From a virus, in the IMG/VR virus record IMGVR_UViG_3300032893_000079, positions 1 to 47,964 of that record: DNA of 47,964 nt; one strand, given 5' to 3'. Of the stretch, positions 24,723 to 34,079 are shown piece after piece. The translations under genes were made by a program, and so were the position numbers. How positions within the stretch are numbered: the first letter of the stretch is position 1; every line of letters begins with the position of its first letter. The notes under the pieces were generated by a model that ran no database searches, was not told the DNA's origin, and worked only from the letters and a program-made list of their open reading frames with translations.

Positions 24723-26068
24723 TGCCCGGAACGATCATCACCCGGCCGGTCCCGAACCTCGGGCACCCGGTCAACGTGGGCAAGGTCTCATGGTGGCTGG
24801 CGGACGCGCAGACCGGCGGCCTCCAGGACATCATCGGCCAATGCTCCGTCCGGGCGTCCCGATCCACGCAACCCCACTTCGGCGGCCCGGCCTGTCCGGG
24901 GCAAATCGGGCCGGCCGTCCAGCCGTCCGGCAGCGTCTTTACCTCTCAGGCCGATAACAATTACGGGCCGGTCTCGAACCTCGCCAACGGGGCCGCCGGG
25001 TTCTCGTTCGCGGCCTGGGTTTACCCGTCCGGCACGACCGGCGGCGTCATCGCCTGCAAGGGGACCGCCGCGACGACCGGCAACGGGACCGGGTGGGCGA
25101 TAAGGTTCAACGGCGGGGCCGGCCAGCAATTCACCTTCAGCGTCGGCCGGGCCACCGCGAACATGACGGCCAAGCCGAATACCGGCATCGTCGCGAACCA
25201 ATGGACCCGGATCGGTGTGACGTTCGGATCGCTCAACACGTCGGCGCTCACCTGTTACTACAACGGCGTCGCCACGGCGGCCACGCTGACGGCCGGCAGT
25301 GGAGCGCTTGGCCTTGAAGGTTTAGGACCGGTCGTTCTTGGCGTGTCACAGGGCGCAATCGTGCCGTGGACCGGCTGGATGTACGACCTTGCCCTCTGGA
25401 ACCGGGCACTCAACCCGGCCGAAATGTACGAGGAATACCTCGAATCGGTCAGCGGCTACCCGAACGCAATGCTCTGGCCGGACGCGCTGAACGGGCCGTC
25501 TGCCGCACCGGCCGTGTCCAGTTGGCAGCCGTTGGGCATCAAGGCCTTCAGCTTTCCGACGCCGGACGATTTTGGATCCCCGCCGCCCCGGCTGTCGCCT
25601 GTGTACCTGGCACAGCCGGCCGCCGGCAACGACGTCATTGTCAAACCGCGGGTCGACCTGCCGGACCCGCGGCCGCCGGAGCCGCAGAAGGGCGACGTGC
25701 GCCGGCCGATGCTGTTCGGCCTGACCCCCAACCCGCTCCCGCCGGGCCCGGGCAAGGGCGACAAGACGCCGTTCGTCCGCCGGCTCCCGGCCGGAACCAG
25801 CGAAGACGACAAGCGGCGGCTGGAGCGGGTGCATGACCAGCTTTCGAGCCTCATTAACTCGCTCATCGGGCAGGGGATCGCCGTACAATTGACGCCGGAC
25901 AAGTGGACCTGGCGGGCCGGGGCCCGGGTCGAAAACCGACACCCGACGGCGATCGATGACGCCACGCAAGGCGTCGTGGTCGGGGCCCTGTGGGTGTGTT
26001 CGACCGACTCGACCCGGTTTATCTGCATGGACAACACGGTCAACGCGGCCGTCTGGTCGTCCTTCTGA
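24722..26068 (+). CDS. Laminin-G-like lectin tail fibre protein, 448 aa
   Basis: ATG 24722. Residues about 80-235 form a concanavalin/LamG-like jelly-roll (AAGFSFAAWVYPSG, NQWTRIGVTFG, then WTGWMYDLALWNRALNPAEM, the strand-turn-Trp signature of this fold). A Pro-rich stretch (about 290-345) and a C-terminal region with a coiled-coil piece follow. Such domains bind sugars or surfaces, so a receptor-binding fibre is likely. Followed by the internal virion proteins. Confidence 0.65.
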   Translation: MPGTIITRPVPNLGHPVNVGKVSWWLADAQTGGLQDIIGQCSVRASRSTQPHFGGPACPGQIGPAVQPSGSVFTSQADNNYGPVSNLANGAAGFSFAAWVYPSGTTGGVIACKGTAATTGNGTGWAIRFNGGAGQQFTFSVGRATANMTAKPNTGIVANQWTRIGVTFGSLNTSALTCYYNGVATAATLTAGSGALGLEGLGPVVLGVSQGAIVPWTGWMYDLALWNRALNPAEMYEEYLESVSGYPNAMLWPDALNGPSAAPAVSSWQPLGIKAFSFPTPDDFGSPPPRLSPVYLAQPAAGNDVIVKPRVDLPDPRPPEPQKGDVRRPMLFGLTPNPLPPGPGKGDKTPFVRRLPAGTSEDDKRRLERVHDQLSSLINSLIGQGIAVQLTPDKWTWRAGARVENRHPTAIDDATQGVVVGALWVCSTDSTRFICMDNTVNAAVWSSF

Positions 26069-26078
26069 GAGGTGCTCT

Positions 26079-27809
26079 ATGGCGTTTGAAGACTACACGG
26101 GCGACGACGGCCAGCAAGCCGACGACGGGGGCGAATCGAACGATGCCATCTACCAGCGCTACCAGCGGGGCGACCTTCAGCCGGCAGGTGAGACGGGGGT
26201 CTCACCTGGCCAACAAGAGCCCAATTGGACCGCGGTCGCCACATCCATGCCGACCTGGAATCAGGGCGACGAGATCGACCTCCAGCGGCTCACCAACGGG
26301 GCGAGCTACGTCCGCAACCAGGCCATGAGCGGCCGGTGGGGGCCAGAGACGGTCGACTCCATTACCAGCCAACTCAACCAGCAGCTCGGGCCGATGATGC
26401 AGCGGAAGGCGCAGGCCGAACAGTTCCAGCAGCAGCAACAGGTCAACCAGGCCCTCCACCAAAACGCGCTCACCCAGGGCATCCGGGCCGCCGACATGAA
26501 GGCGCAGGCGGCGACATTCCCGGAAACGATCCACGAACTCTACAACCCGAACACGGGCGGGATCGATCGGTACATCCCCGACGGCAAGGGCGGCTGGCAG
26601 ATTCAAGAGGCCCAGGACGTCCTGGCCGCCTCGCAGTCCCGGGCCGGGGGCGGAGAAGGGGGCGGCGAAGGCGGTGGTGATGCAGGCGGTGCGGACATCG
26701 GGCCACCGGCTCCGACCCAGGATCAGGGCCCGATGGCCCCGGACGGGAAACCCTACGGCGACCAGCCGCGGTACCGCCCGGTCACCGGCGAGGACGGCGT
26801 CACCCGTCAGCAGCGGATACCGTCTCGGGCCGAATACGAAGCGATGCAGAACGCCACCCCGGAGCAACAGGTCGCGATCGCCGACCGGATCGCCCGCGGC
26901 ACGTTCGGGGCGGCAAACCCGCTCAGTACCGGCGGCGGCGGGTTCACCGGGACGATCCAGAACGGGCCGTACCGCGACCAGTTCGCCGGCGGCGGCCTGA
27001 CCCAGACCAACCGGCCTCCGGCCCCGCCGCCGGCCCCGGCCCCGCAAGCCGGCTCTCCGGCTGACTTCCATAGGCAAGCGATGGACATGGTCGGCCCGCC
27101 GCCGGCTCAGTTCTATCGCGGGGCGCACGGCCAGCAAATGCCCAACCCCGCATATTCCCGATGGGCGGCGGACGTCCGGGCCACCGCGGCCGATCTGCAC
27201 AAGGAGCATCGCCAACAGATCAGCCTCGCCGCCCGCGACAAGCTCGAAGATCAGCGGGAGCAGAACCGCCAGTCGCTGTTGCAGCAGCGTCAGGATTATC
27301 AGGAGCACCAAAAGGCTCAAACGGAAAAGGCCAACGCCTGGGACACGATGTACCGTCATCACGTCGACAAGCTGCAAGAAGAATGGGACAAGATGCGGCA
27401 TTCCCCGGCCGGCGGGTTCAAAGAGATCGCCCCCGAAGATCGGCCGCCGGAATTCCAGAACCGGCAAGCGATGGAGCGGGAAGCAGAGAACCGGGCCGAT
27501 GCGGATTGGAAACGGGGCCACGGCGGGGCGCTACCCGAATCCCGCCAGGTCGCGCTCCGGCAACGCCAGGCGGCCGACGACGCCGACGCTGCCGACCGGG
27601 CGAAGAAATTGAAGCTAACCCCGGAGGAGCAGGCGCTGTATAAGACAGTTCGGCTGGAGCACGGGGCAGCCCACGCGGCGGCCCAGCAGGCCGGCAATGC
27701 CCCGCCCGCACCCCCGGCCCCACCGGCCGCCCCGATGTCCTCCCGCCAAGCGGCCGCCGGCGTCCCCGACGAAGCGCGACGCATCCGACAACTCCTGGGG
27801 CTTGAATAA
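26079..27809 (+). CDS. Internal virion protein-like, 576 aa
   Basis: ATG 26079; upstream in-frame extension to 25956 overlaps the fibre gene. Contains palindromic repeat copy 5 at residues 37-43 (GETGVSP). Residues about 100-150 are Gln-rich and helical; a Gly/Glu-rich linker, a Pro-rich linker and a long charged Gln/Arg helical part (about 365-490) follow. Position before the 1988-aa protein and composition suggest an internal or ejection protein. No enzyme motif seen. Confidence 0.55.
   Translation: MAFEDYTGDDGQQADDGGESNDAIYQRYQRGDLQPAGETGVSPGQQEPNWTAVATSMPTWNQGDEIDLQRLTNGASYVRNQAMSGRWGPETVDSITSQLNQQLGPMMQRKAQAEQFQQQQQVNQALHQNALTQGIRAADMKAQAATFPETIHELYNPNTGGIDRYIPDGKGGWQIQEAQDVLAASQSRAGGGEGGGEGGGDAGGADIGPPAPTQDQGPMAPDGKPYGDQPRYRPVTGEDGVTRQQRIPSRAEYEAMQNATPEQQVAIADRIARGTFGAANPLSTGGGGFTGTIQNGPYRDQFAGGGLTQTNRPPAPPPAPAPQAGSPADFHRQAMDMVGPPPAQFYRGAHGQQMPNPAYSRWAADVRATAADLHKEHRQQISLAARDKLEDQREQNRQSLLQQRQDYQEHQKAQTEKANAWDTMYRHHVDKLQEEWDKMRHSPAGGFKEIAPEDRPPEFQNRQAMEREAENRADADWKRGHGGALPESRQVALRQRQAADDADAADRAKKLKLTPEEQALYKTVRLEHGAAHAAAQQAGNAPPAPPAPPAAPMSSRQAAAGVPDEARRIRQLLGLE
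26185..26208 (+). repeat. Palindromic element copy 5 (in CDS)
   Basis: Arms CAGGTGAG and CTCACCTG around ACGGGGGT. Read in frame as GETGVSP near the N-terminus of the 576-aa virion protein. Confidence 0.9.
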
Positions 27810-30800
27810 TGGACGAGACCGAAGACCAACCGTCGCCAGGTGAGACGGGCGGCTCACCTGCCGTCGCCGAGCAGCCTCAGCCCGACCTGAGCGACCCCAC
27901 CTACCGGTCGATCATCGCGACCCGGCCGCAGAACGCCCCGGCCGCCTGGTCGCTCGCGGACCGGCCGGACCAACAGACCGCCCAGGCCCGGATGCAAGAC
28001 TTTCTGCGGACCCACGCGATCGCCGGCCGCAGTTACGATGAAATGGCGAGCAACTTCCGGTCGTCGTTCGGCGGCCTCGAACCGCCGCCGCCGGAGACCT
28101 ACAAGACGTGGGAAGACCGGCGGGCGCAAGAGGGGTTGCTCGACCTCGTCCGGGCTCAGGCCCAGAAGGACCAGCCGACGACGTCGGGCTTGGTGTACGC
28201 GGCCGCCTTCCCGCGAGACATCGCGACGGCCTACGTCTACGGCAACGCCAAGAAGCGGTTTGAGGAAGGCACCCCGACCGGTCAGGACTACGGGGTCATC
28301 GCCCATTACGAGCAAGAGCAGCAGCGGCGGGCGTCGTTCGAGCAAACGCTCGGCGGCTTCCTCGGAGCCCGGGCGCTCGAAGCTCCGGGCCAGTTGGCGG
28401 GGTTTCTAATGGGCGGGGCCGCCGCCGAAGGGGCCGTAGCCGGGACCTCGCTCGCCGGCGGCGGGATCGGCATGGCCCTCGCCCGGGCTCCGCTCCAGGC
28501 GGCCCTGACGCCCAATATCGGCCTCCAGGGGTTGCTCCAGAGGAATATCGAGGCCGGCCGGGACCCTCTGGACCTCCGCGGGGTACCGGCGACGGTCGCC
28601 CAGGGGTCGCTTCAGGTGGCCGCGTATGAACTCAGCGGGGCCGCGCTGGGTAAGGTCGCCCCGAACGCCAGCGTGCTCGGCCGGGCCGCCGGGGCCGGAT
28701 TGGCCGGGCCGTTCACCCAGCAAGCCGCCGACCTGGCCAGCTACGCCGTCGGGGCGCAAACACGCTACGGCAGCCTTCAGGACGCCTTTGAAGGCAAATG
28801 GGGGGACGTCGGCAAACACGTCGCCAACGACATCCTCGCCAACGCGCTGTTTTCCCTGACCCATGGCGCGGAAACGGCACCCGAAACGGCAACCGATACG
28901 GCAACCGGTGGACAACCACAACCAGGCGGGCCGCAAGGACCTACGCCATTTGGCCCTGGTGGAAACGGTAACCAAAATGGTAACCAAGTGGTAACCGCCG
29001 GCCTTCCTCGTCGTGGGCAAGCCGTTATCGACCGGGCGGTGGACTACTTCAACCACCTTCGGGGGATGCGGTACACGGTCGACGCCGCCGCCCGCGAGAT
29101 TCGCCGGGTCAATCGCATCTTCACCGATGCCGTTAAGGCTAACCCTGACATCACTTCCGACGAGATTCTTGATCGGTTCGATGGATACACGGGGCCTTCC
29201 CGGGCCTTCATCGAGGCGATGGCCGACAACCTGCCCAAGCGGGTTGCGCCCGAACCTCAAAATGAACCCCCGGCAGAACCGCCCGTTGCTTCGCCTAGCG
29301 TCGCTCAGGAGCCTCCCACGCCGCCGGAGGCCCAACAGCCCGCTCAAACAGCCGATCGTGCCTCCGTGGGCCAGCCTGCGGCCGCTCCCGCGGCCCCCGA
29401 ACCGGCCCCGGCACAGCCGGAGAACCGCAAGCCTGGTCGCATACAGGCCGGGGAAGGGGAGATTATCCGCCGGGGCCAGCGGGACCTCGACCCGGCCGAA
29501 GCTCATGCGATCGAGACGTTTGGCGAGGGGAACGTCGTCAGGATTCCGCTGATGCGGGACGGCGACCGGGTCGGGCACGCCACCGTGGCCGAAGAGGGGG
29601 ACAGCCTGCACGTCGCCTGGATGGGCGCGACCGGCATGGCCGGCGGGGAAGGCCGGGGCAACCACCCGTTCGGCAGCCGCGAGGTCTTCTCGTTGGCCGG
29701 CGACCTGGCCCGGGCTGTGCCGGACGCCAAATGGCTCAAGTACACCCCGGCGGAGGGACGGATCGGGGCCGGCAAGCAACGGATCATCGACCTGGACGCG
29801 CTCCGTAACCGCGGGGCCGATACCAGGCCGCCGGCGGAGAAGTTGGCCGAGCTCGATAAGCTGGCCAGGGCGGGACACCCGGTTAGTTTCGACCAGATAT
29901 TTGACGCCGCCGGCATGACGCCGGACGAGCGCGACGCCTTCCTCGGGTTTCACCCGGACGTCGGCGGTAAGAGCCTGCGGGCGATGGCGGCCGACCTGGG
30001 CGTGTCGCACGAGACGGTTCGCAAGCGGCTCAACAGCGCGATCGAAAAGCTCGGGCTGTCGCCGGACGTCAAAGCCAGGCTGCTCGACCAGGAGAAGCTC
30101 GAACACGAACACGATGGGATCATCGACGGCCGGATCGCGGACCCGGCGGACGTCAAGAAGGCCACCCGCAAGAGCACGCGGGACGCGGCCGCCAAGGAAC
30201 AGGCCCGGCTCGACCAGTGGGGCAATTGGCTCAGTAAACAGGGGGCGCTAAATGAATCCGATCAGGCACGCATTGCAGAGCGGATACGCCGGGGTGAGAC
30301 GGCTCCGGGCTATGAGCGTAAGGTTGCCCAACGACCGGCCCAACAGCCGGCACCCGTTCCACCTGCCAACGCCCCTCTACCAGTCGGCGCTCCAGCAGTT
30401 GCGAATCCGGGCCCGCAGCCCGGGTCACCTGCCGGCGGGGGCCCCGCACCTGGGCCTGCCGATGCCGGGCAGCCCCAAGCCGCCGGCGACGAGTTAGCCC
30501 GCCGGCAAGCCGAGCGGGCCGCCGCCAACCAGCGGGCGGCCGAAGCAAAGGCCAACCTGGACCGGCAGCGGCGGGCATACGCCGACGAGCTCCGCCGCAG
30601 CCCCGCCAAGCTCGCCGCCCGCGTCGCCCATCGGCTGAAGCGGGCGGACCTCGAAAAGCTCGCCAAAAGCCTTGGCGTCAAGCACGTCGGGTCGATGCCA
30701 AAGGACCGCCTCGCCCTGGCCGCGGTGAAGACGCCTAAAGGGGTCGACGCCCTCATCGGCCATATCGGCGAGCCGCCCGTTGTGCAGGAGGGGGCCCGCC

Positions 30801-33775
30801 GCCGGCGGATCGAGCAGCGCTTCCCGGAAGTGTTCGCCGCCGCCCGTCAGGGCGGGGTGGACTTCGGCGCTCTCCACGGGTACGCCCAGGAACTGCTCGC
30901 GCAGGGCAAGGAACACGACGAAGCATTTCAAGCGATGCTCAAAGACGCCCGGGAAGGCCTCAAAGCCGAGGGGACCAGTCCGCAGAAGCTCGCCGCCATT
31001 TTCCGGGCCGGCGGCGACCATTCCGGCGTCCGCGGGTTTGATACCGTCCTCCGGTCGATCGCCGGCCGGCATCCGGGATTCTTCGGCGGCTACCGCGGGT
31101 ACGAGGGGGACGGCGGCCCGGAAGAAACGTACGACGCCGCGGAGGCCCTGTGGTCATACCTCAAGGGGGAATGGCCCGGCGGCATCCCCCGCGCGCCGAT
31201 GACGGAGCAACAAGCCTATGAGCAAGCACTCGAAGAAGGCCTCGCCCACCGCGAGCGGGAACTCCGCCGCGAGGCCGCCGCTGACAACATCCCAGCGCAA
31301 GACGCTGAGAGCGCTGTACGAGTTGGGGAAGGCGAGGGGGAAGATGAGAGCGCAGCGGAGGCGGCGGCTATTTCCGGCGACCAGGGGGATGATCCAGGCG
31401 ACTTCGACCCCGCCGAATTCGGGGCCGGGGCAGGCCGGCACGCCGCCCCCGAATCCCTCGACGCCGCCGTCGGAGAGTCCTTCGTCAACGCCGCCAGAGA
31501 TTTCCTCGCCGGAGAGGATGGGACCCTCTGGCTCCCCGGAAACCCCGCCGCCTGGCGAGACGCCGGAACCAAACTCCGACGAGCCGGACAATTCATCGTC
31601 GACGCCGTCGGACGACTAAACGGCCGAATGTTCCCGGCGACGACGCGGCTCGACCCCGCCGCCGGCGAGAAGATGGCCAAGTACGCCACCGTCCGGCCGT
31701 TCGTCGAATTGGCAGCCGAGCATTACCTGGACAAAGTCCTTTACCCCGGCGCGTCCGACGCGGCCCGCCGGCAGGCCGGGGCCGTGCTCACCGAGCGGCG
31801 GCTCCGGTATATGCGGTTCGCGTTCAAGCGGGCGGCCCAGGACGCCCGCCGGCAATCCCAACAACACCTCGCGGCCGCGCAGCAGACCGCCAACCCCGTC
31901 CAACAGCAAATGCACCTGCGGGAATCGACCCGGCAGAAGCGGCGGGCCAACGTGTACGACCGGTGGGCCGGCAACGTCTCTTCGATCGTCGGCGCACCGG
32001 GGTCGCCAATTGCCGATTTCGCGACGTACCGCCGCTGGCTCAATTCGCCGTCGATGCAGCGCGTCATCCGCGATTGGGAGCAGCACTTCGTTCCGGTCAT
32101 GGAGGCGAACTTCCGGGCCGCCCAGGGCCTGGCCCCGACCGACCCGATCGACAGCCTTACCCAGATTCCCGGGTCGCCCATTAACATCAAGGCCCTCCGG
32201 CCGGGCGATGACCCGATGGCCCCGTCCTCGGTGCGGGTGTCCGAAGGCGGGCCCGGCACGCTCCGCAACACCCGGGCCCGTAAGTTCCGGTTCGCCGAGT
32301 CGGCCCGCGGCGACGCCTCGGGCTACGACGTCGACCTCAAAAACATCATCGAAGCGACCCTCAATCACGGGGTGCCGGTCGCCCGCAAGGCCGACATGTT
32401 GCGTCAACTGGTCGATGCCGGCCTGGCGAAGTGGGTTGTGGAAGGCCAGCCGGCCGTGTTCGGCGACGACGAACGGCCGGGCCGCGAGATCCCGAACGTC
32501 CGGCCGCCGATCGGGACCCAGACGAACCTCCGCCGGCAGACCGCCCTTTCCGTCCACCCCGACGTCTACGGCGAACTCCGCCGGGCCCTGGCGGTGGACG
32601 AGCCCGGGGCGTGGGCGGCGGTGACCAACGGGATCATGAGCCTGCCGATGGCCGGGGCCCTGGCCTCGGGCGTGGAAGCGGCAAGCCATACGATCAACCT
32701 GGCCGGGTCGATGTTCGAGCCCGGGGCCAACCCGATCCACCTGGCCACGGGAATCTACCAGCGGATTCGCGACTACCCGGCGTTTCGCGAGAAAATGCTC
32801 AAGCTGGCCGAAATCGGGGCCGTTAAGCCTCACGGGATGGAGTCGGGCACCATCAGCCAGCAATTGCAGAGGGCCGCCGGCCTGTTCGGGGCGAAGCTCC
32901 CGGATTGGGCTCACCGGGTCGACCCGACCCTGTACCTGGGGCGGGCCCTGCACGCCTTCGACGGGGCGACGCGGATCATGCTCGACAAGGCCTACGACCA
33001 CCTGGTAGCGACCGGGGCCATGCCCGACACCGTCACGGGCCGCCGCGACTTCATTAACCGGACCGGGCAGTACAGCGCGAAGGCCCAGAATGGTTTCATC
33101 GCCCTGCTCCGGGCCACCGGCATCGGCCCGTTCGCGACGGCCGCGTCGCAAATGAGCGTCAACGCCGTCCGCCGGGTCTTCATGGGCGGCGGGGTCGGTA
33201 AAGGGGTCGCCGGGACCGTGCGGATGACGGCGGAGGGGTGGGCCAGGCTCTTCGGGCTGGTCGGGGCCAGCGTCGTCGCCAACCTGCTCGCCTGGAAGCG
33301 CTGGGACGGGGCGGATGACGTGCCCTTCGGGGCGATCAAGGTCGGCAAGACCAAAGACGGCCGCAGCCTCTACATTGATACGCCGGCGTCCCTGGTCGCC
33401 CGCCGGGGGATGCGGGCCGTCGGGCTGCTGGCCTTCCTGGACGCGGCCAGGCATAAGGAAGTGACCGGGGCCACCCAGGACAAGGCCCTTTCCGACGTCG
33501 GGCATTCTCTCGCCCACCCGGCGATGGGCCCGGGCGTTCAATTCGGGTACATGGCGGCGACCGGCAAGAACACGCTCGGGCATCGGGTCGCCGCTAAGGT
33601 CGAACACGGACAGGCCGAGTGGCCGGAGAACCTGAAGGCCGCGGCGCGCAACTTCAACCCGATTTACGCGGCCCTGACCGGGGCCAAGCACCCGCGCGAA
33701 GAGGTGTCGTGGTTCGAGCGGGTCAACGACCTGTTCGGCCCGTTCGGGGTCAAGACGGCCCCGCCACGCCGATGA
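27809..33775 (+). CDS. Giant internal virion / ejection protein, 1988 aa
   Basis: ATG 27809 in TAATG overlap with the previous stop. Residues 11-17 are palindromic copy 6 (GETGGSP). A hydrophobic Gly/Ala region lies near 195-235. Two Pro-rich linkers lie near 485-545 and 841-896. Between them, residues about 690-755 include a LRAMAADLGVSHETVRKRL helix-turn-helix (D729 on) that resembles sigma region 4. A lipid-loving stretch (about 1603-1640) and a possible transmembrane helix (about 1815-1834) lie near the C-terminus. Large late proteins of this kind are ejected into the cell in short-tailed phages. The stop region overlaps the last minus-strand gene. Confidence 0.7.
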   Translation: MDETEDQPSPGETGGSPAVAEQPQPDLSDPTYRSIIATRPQNAPAAWSLADRPDQQTAQARMQDFLRTHAIAGRSYDEMASNFRSSFGGLEPPPPETYKTWEDRRAQEGLLDLVRAQAQKDQPTTSGLVYAAAFPRDIATAYVYGNAKKRFEEGTPTGQDYGVIAHYEQEQQRRASFEQTLGGFLGARALEAPGQLAGFLMGGAAAEGAVAGTSLAGGGIGMALARAPLQAALTPNIGLQGLLQRNIEAGRDPLDLRGVPATVAQGSLQVAAYELSGAALGKVAPNASVLGRAAGAGLAGPFTQQAADLASYAVGAQTRYGSLQDAFEGKWGDVGKHVANDILANALFSLTHGAETAPETATDTATGGQPQPGGPQGPTPFGPGGNGNQNGNQVVTAGLPRRGQAVIDRAVDYFNHLRGMRYTVDAAAREIRRVNRIFTDAVKANPDITSDEILDRFDGYTGPSRAFIEAMADNLPKRVAPEPQNEPPAEPPVASPSVAQEPPTPPEAQQPAQTADRASVGQPAAAPAAPEPAPAQPENRKPGRIQAGEGEIIRRGQRDLDPAEAHAIETFGEGNVVRIPLMRDGDRVGHATVAEEGDSLHVAWMGATGMAGGEGRGNHPFGSREVFSLAGDLARAVPDAKWLKYTPAEGRIGAGKQRIIDLDALRNRGADTRPPAEKLAELDKLARAGHPVSFDQIFDAAGMTPDERDAFLGFHPDVGGKSLRAMAADLGVSHETVRKRLNSAIEKLGLSPDVKARLLDQEKLEHEHDGIIDGRIADPADVKKATRKSTRDAAAKEQARLDQWGNWLSKQGALNESDQARIAERIRRGETAPGYERKVAQRPAQQPAPVPPANAPLPVGAPAVANPGPQPGSPAGGGPAPGPADAGQPQAAGDELARRQAERAAANQRAAEAKANLDRQRRAYADELRRSPAKLAARVAHRLKRADLEKLAKSLGVKHVGSMPKDRLALAAVKTPKGVDALIGHIGEPPVVQEGARRRRIEQRFPEVFAAARQGGVDFGALHGYAQELLAQGKEHDEAFQAMLKDAREGLKAEGTSPQKLAAIFRAGGDHSGVRGFDTVLRSIAGRHPGFFGGYRGYEGDGGPEETYDAAEALWSYLKGEWPGGIPRAPMTEQQAYEQALEEGLAHRERELRREAAADNIPAQDAESAVRVGEGEGEDESAAEAAAISGDQGDDPGDFDPAEFGAGAGRHAAPESLDAAVGESFVNAARDFLAGEDGTLWLPGNPAAWRDAGTKLRRAGQFIVDAVGRLNGRMFPATTRLDPAAGEKMAKYATVRPFVELAAEHYLDKVLYPGASDAARRQAGAVLTERRLRYMRFAFKRAAQDARRQSQQHLAAAQQTANPVQQQMHLRESTRQKRRANVYDRWAGNVSSIVGAPGSPIADFATYRRWLNSPSMQRVIRDWEQHFVPVMEANFRAAQGLAPTDPIDSLTQIPGSPINIKALRPGDDPMAPSSVRVSEGGPGTLRNTRARKFRFAESARGDASGYDVDLKNIIEATLNHGVPVARKADMLRQLVDAGLAKWVVEGQPAVFGDDERPGREIPNVRPPIGTQTNLRRQTALSVHPDVYGELRRALAVDEPGAWAAVTNGIMSLPMAGALASGVEAASHTINLAGSMFEPGANPIHLATGIYQRIRDYPAFREKMLKLAEIGAVKPHGMESGTISQQLQRAAGLFGAKLPDWAHRVDPTLYLGRALHAFDGATRIMLDKAYDHLVATGAMPDTVTGRRDFINRTGQYSAKAQNGFIALLRATGIGPFATAASQMSVNAVRRVFMGGGVGKGVAGTVRMTAEGWARLFGLVGASVVANLLAWKRWDGADDVPFGAIKVGKTKDGRSLYIDTPASLVARRGMRAVGLLAFLDAARHKEVTGATQDKALSDVGHSLAHPAMGPGVQFGYMAATGKNTLGHRVAAKVEHGQAEWPENLKAAARNFNPIYAALTGAKHPREEVSWFERVNDLFGPFGVKTAPPRR
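27837..27860 (+). repeat. Palindromic element copy 6 (in CDS)
   Basis: Arms CAGGTGAG and CTCACCTG around ACGGGCGG. Read in frame as GETGGSP at residues 11-17 of the giant virion protein. Confidence 0.9.
31218..31619 (+). CDS. Possible overlapping ORF inside the giant virion gene, 133 aa
   Basis: ATG 31218 with GGAG ten bases upstream, in a different frame from the giant gene. N-terminal half is basic (KHSKKASP, then LTTSQRKTLRALYELGK and RAQRRRR); the second half is Pro/Ser/Thr-rich. Counting codons by hand, about 83% end in G/C in this frame, against about 69% in the giant gene's frame across the same bases, although sampled codons elsewhere in the giant gene look more GC-ending. That shift is what an overlapping gene would cause, but a GC-rich shadow frame could also explain it. 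Confidence 0.3.
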   Translation: MSKHSKKASPTASGNSAARPPLTTSQRKTLRALYELGKARGKMRAQRRRRLFPATRGMIQATSTPPNSGPGQAGTPPPNPSTPPSESPSSTPPEISSPERMGPSGSPETPPPGETPEPNSDEPDNSSSTPSDD

Positions 33776-34049
33776 CCGCCGGCGTGGGGGTTAGGTCGGT
33801 GTCTCGGCAAATAATCGCAACAGTAGCGCACGAACCTTGCAATAAGTCGTTGCTCATCGCCGGTTCATAAATCAGGACTGTCGGCGGCCCCGGATGTTCT
33901 TCAGGATGTGCCGGTTCGATACTGCTAATCCGAAACCGGCTGGTCTTATCCCAGTCCTTTGTGAACGCCATGTTTATTCGCACCGGCAACGCAAGTTGCT
34001 CAGGCGACAATTTCGCGACATAGGCCGCGAGTTGCTCCCACGTCAGCAT
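33750..34049 (-). CDS. Small hypothetical protein, 99 aa, last of the minus arm
   Basis: I choose ATG 34049 (GAGGAG about 8 bases upstream); GTG 34058 is an alternative. Starts LTWEQLAAYVAKLSPEQLALP, a helical layout common in tiny phage proteins. C-terminal part ends TDLTPTPAV and so on. The last codons overlap the stop of the giant virion gene by 26 bp on the opposite strand. Confidence 0.6.
   Translation of the reverse strand: MLTWEQLAAYVAKLSPEQLALPVRINMAFTKDWDKTSRFRISSIEPAHPEEHPGPPTVLIYEPAMSNDLLQGSCATVAIICRDTDLTPTPAVIGVAGPS
33764..33787. terminator. Hairpin between the two converging arms
   Basis: CCACGCCG (33764-33771) and CGGCGTGG (33780-33787) form an 8-bp stem with an 8-base loop at the meeting point of the rightward and leftward arms. 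No T run on either strand, so possible bidirectional termination is only inferred from position. Confidence 0.35.
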
Positions 34050-34079
34050 CGTTCTCACTCCTCTCCCGCCGGCGCTGGG

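Noticed and set aside
30285-30310. Ninth, degenerate copy of the palindrome (GGGTGAGACGGCTCC)
   Set aside because: It has only the left-hand half-word and no CTCACCTG arm, so it is not counted.
30252-30497. Small overlapping frame inside the giant gene
   Set aside because: It covers a Pro-rich linker of the main protein and shows no codon-bias shift, so it is taken as a shadow.
33764-33787. att or integration site at the convergent junction
   Set aside because: No integrase, excisionase or tRNA gene fragment is present anywhere in the window.
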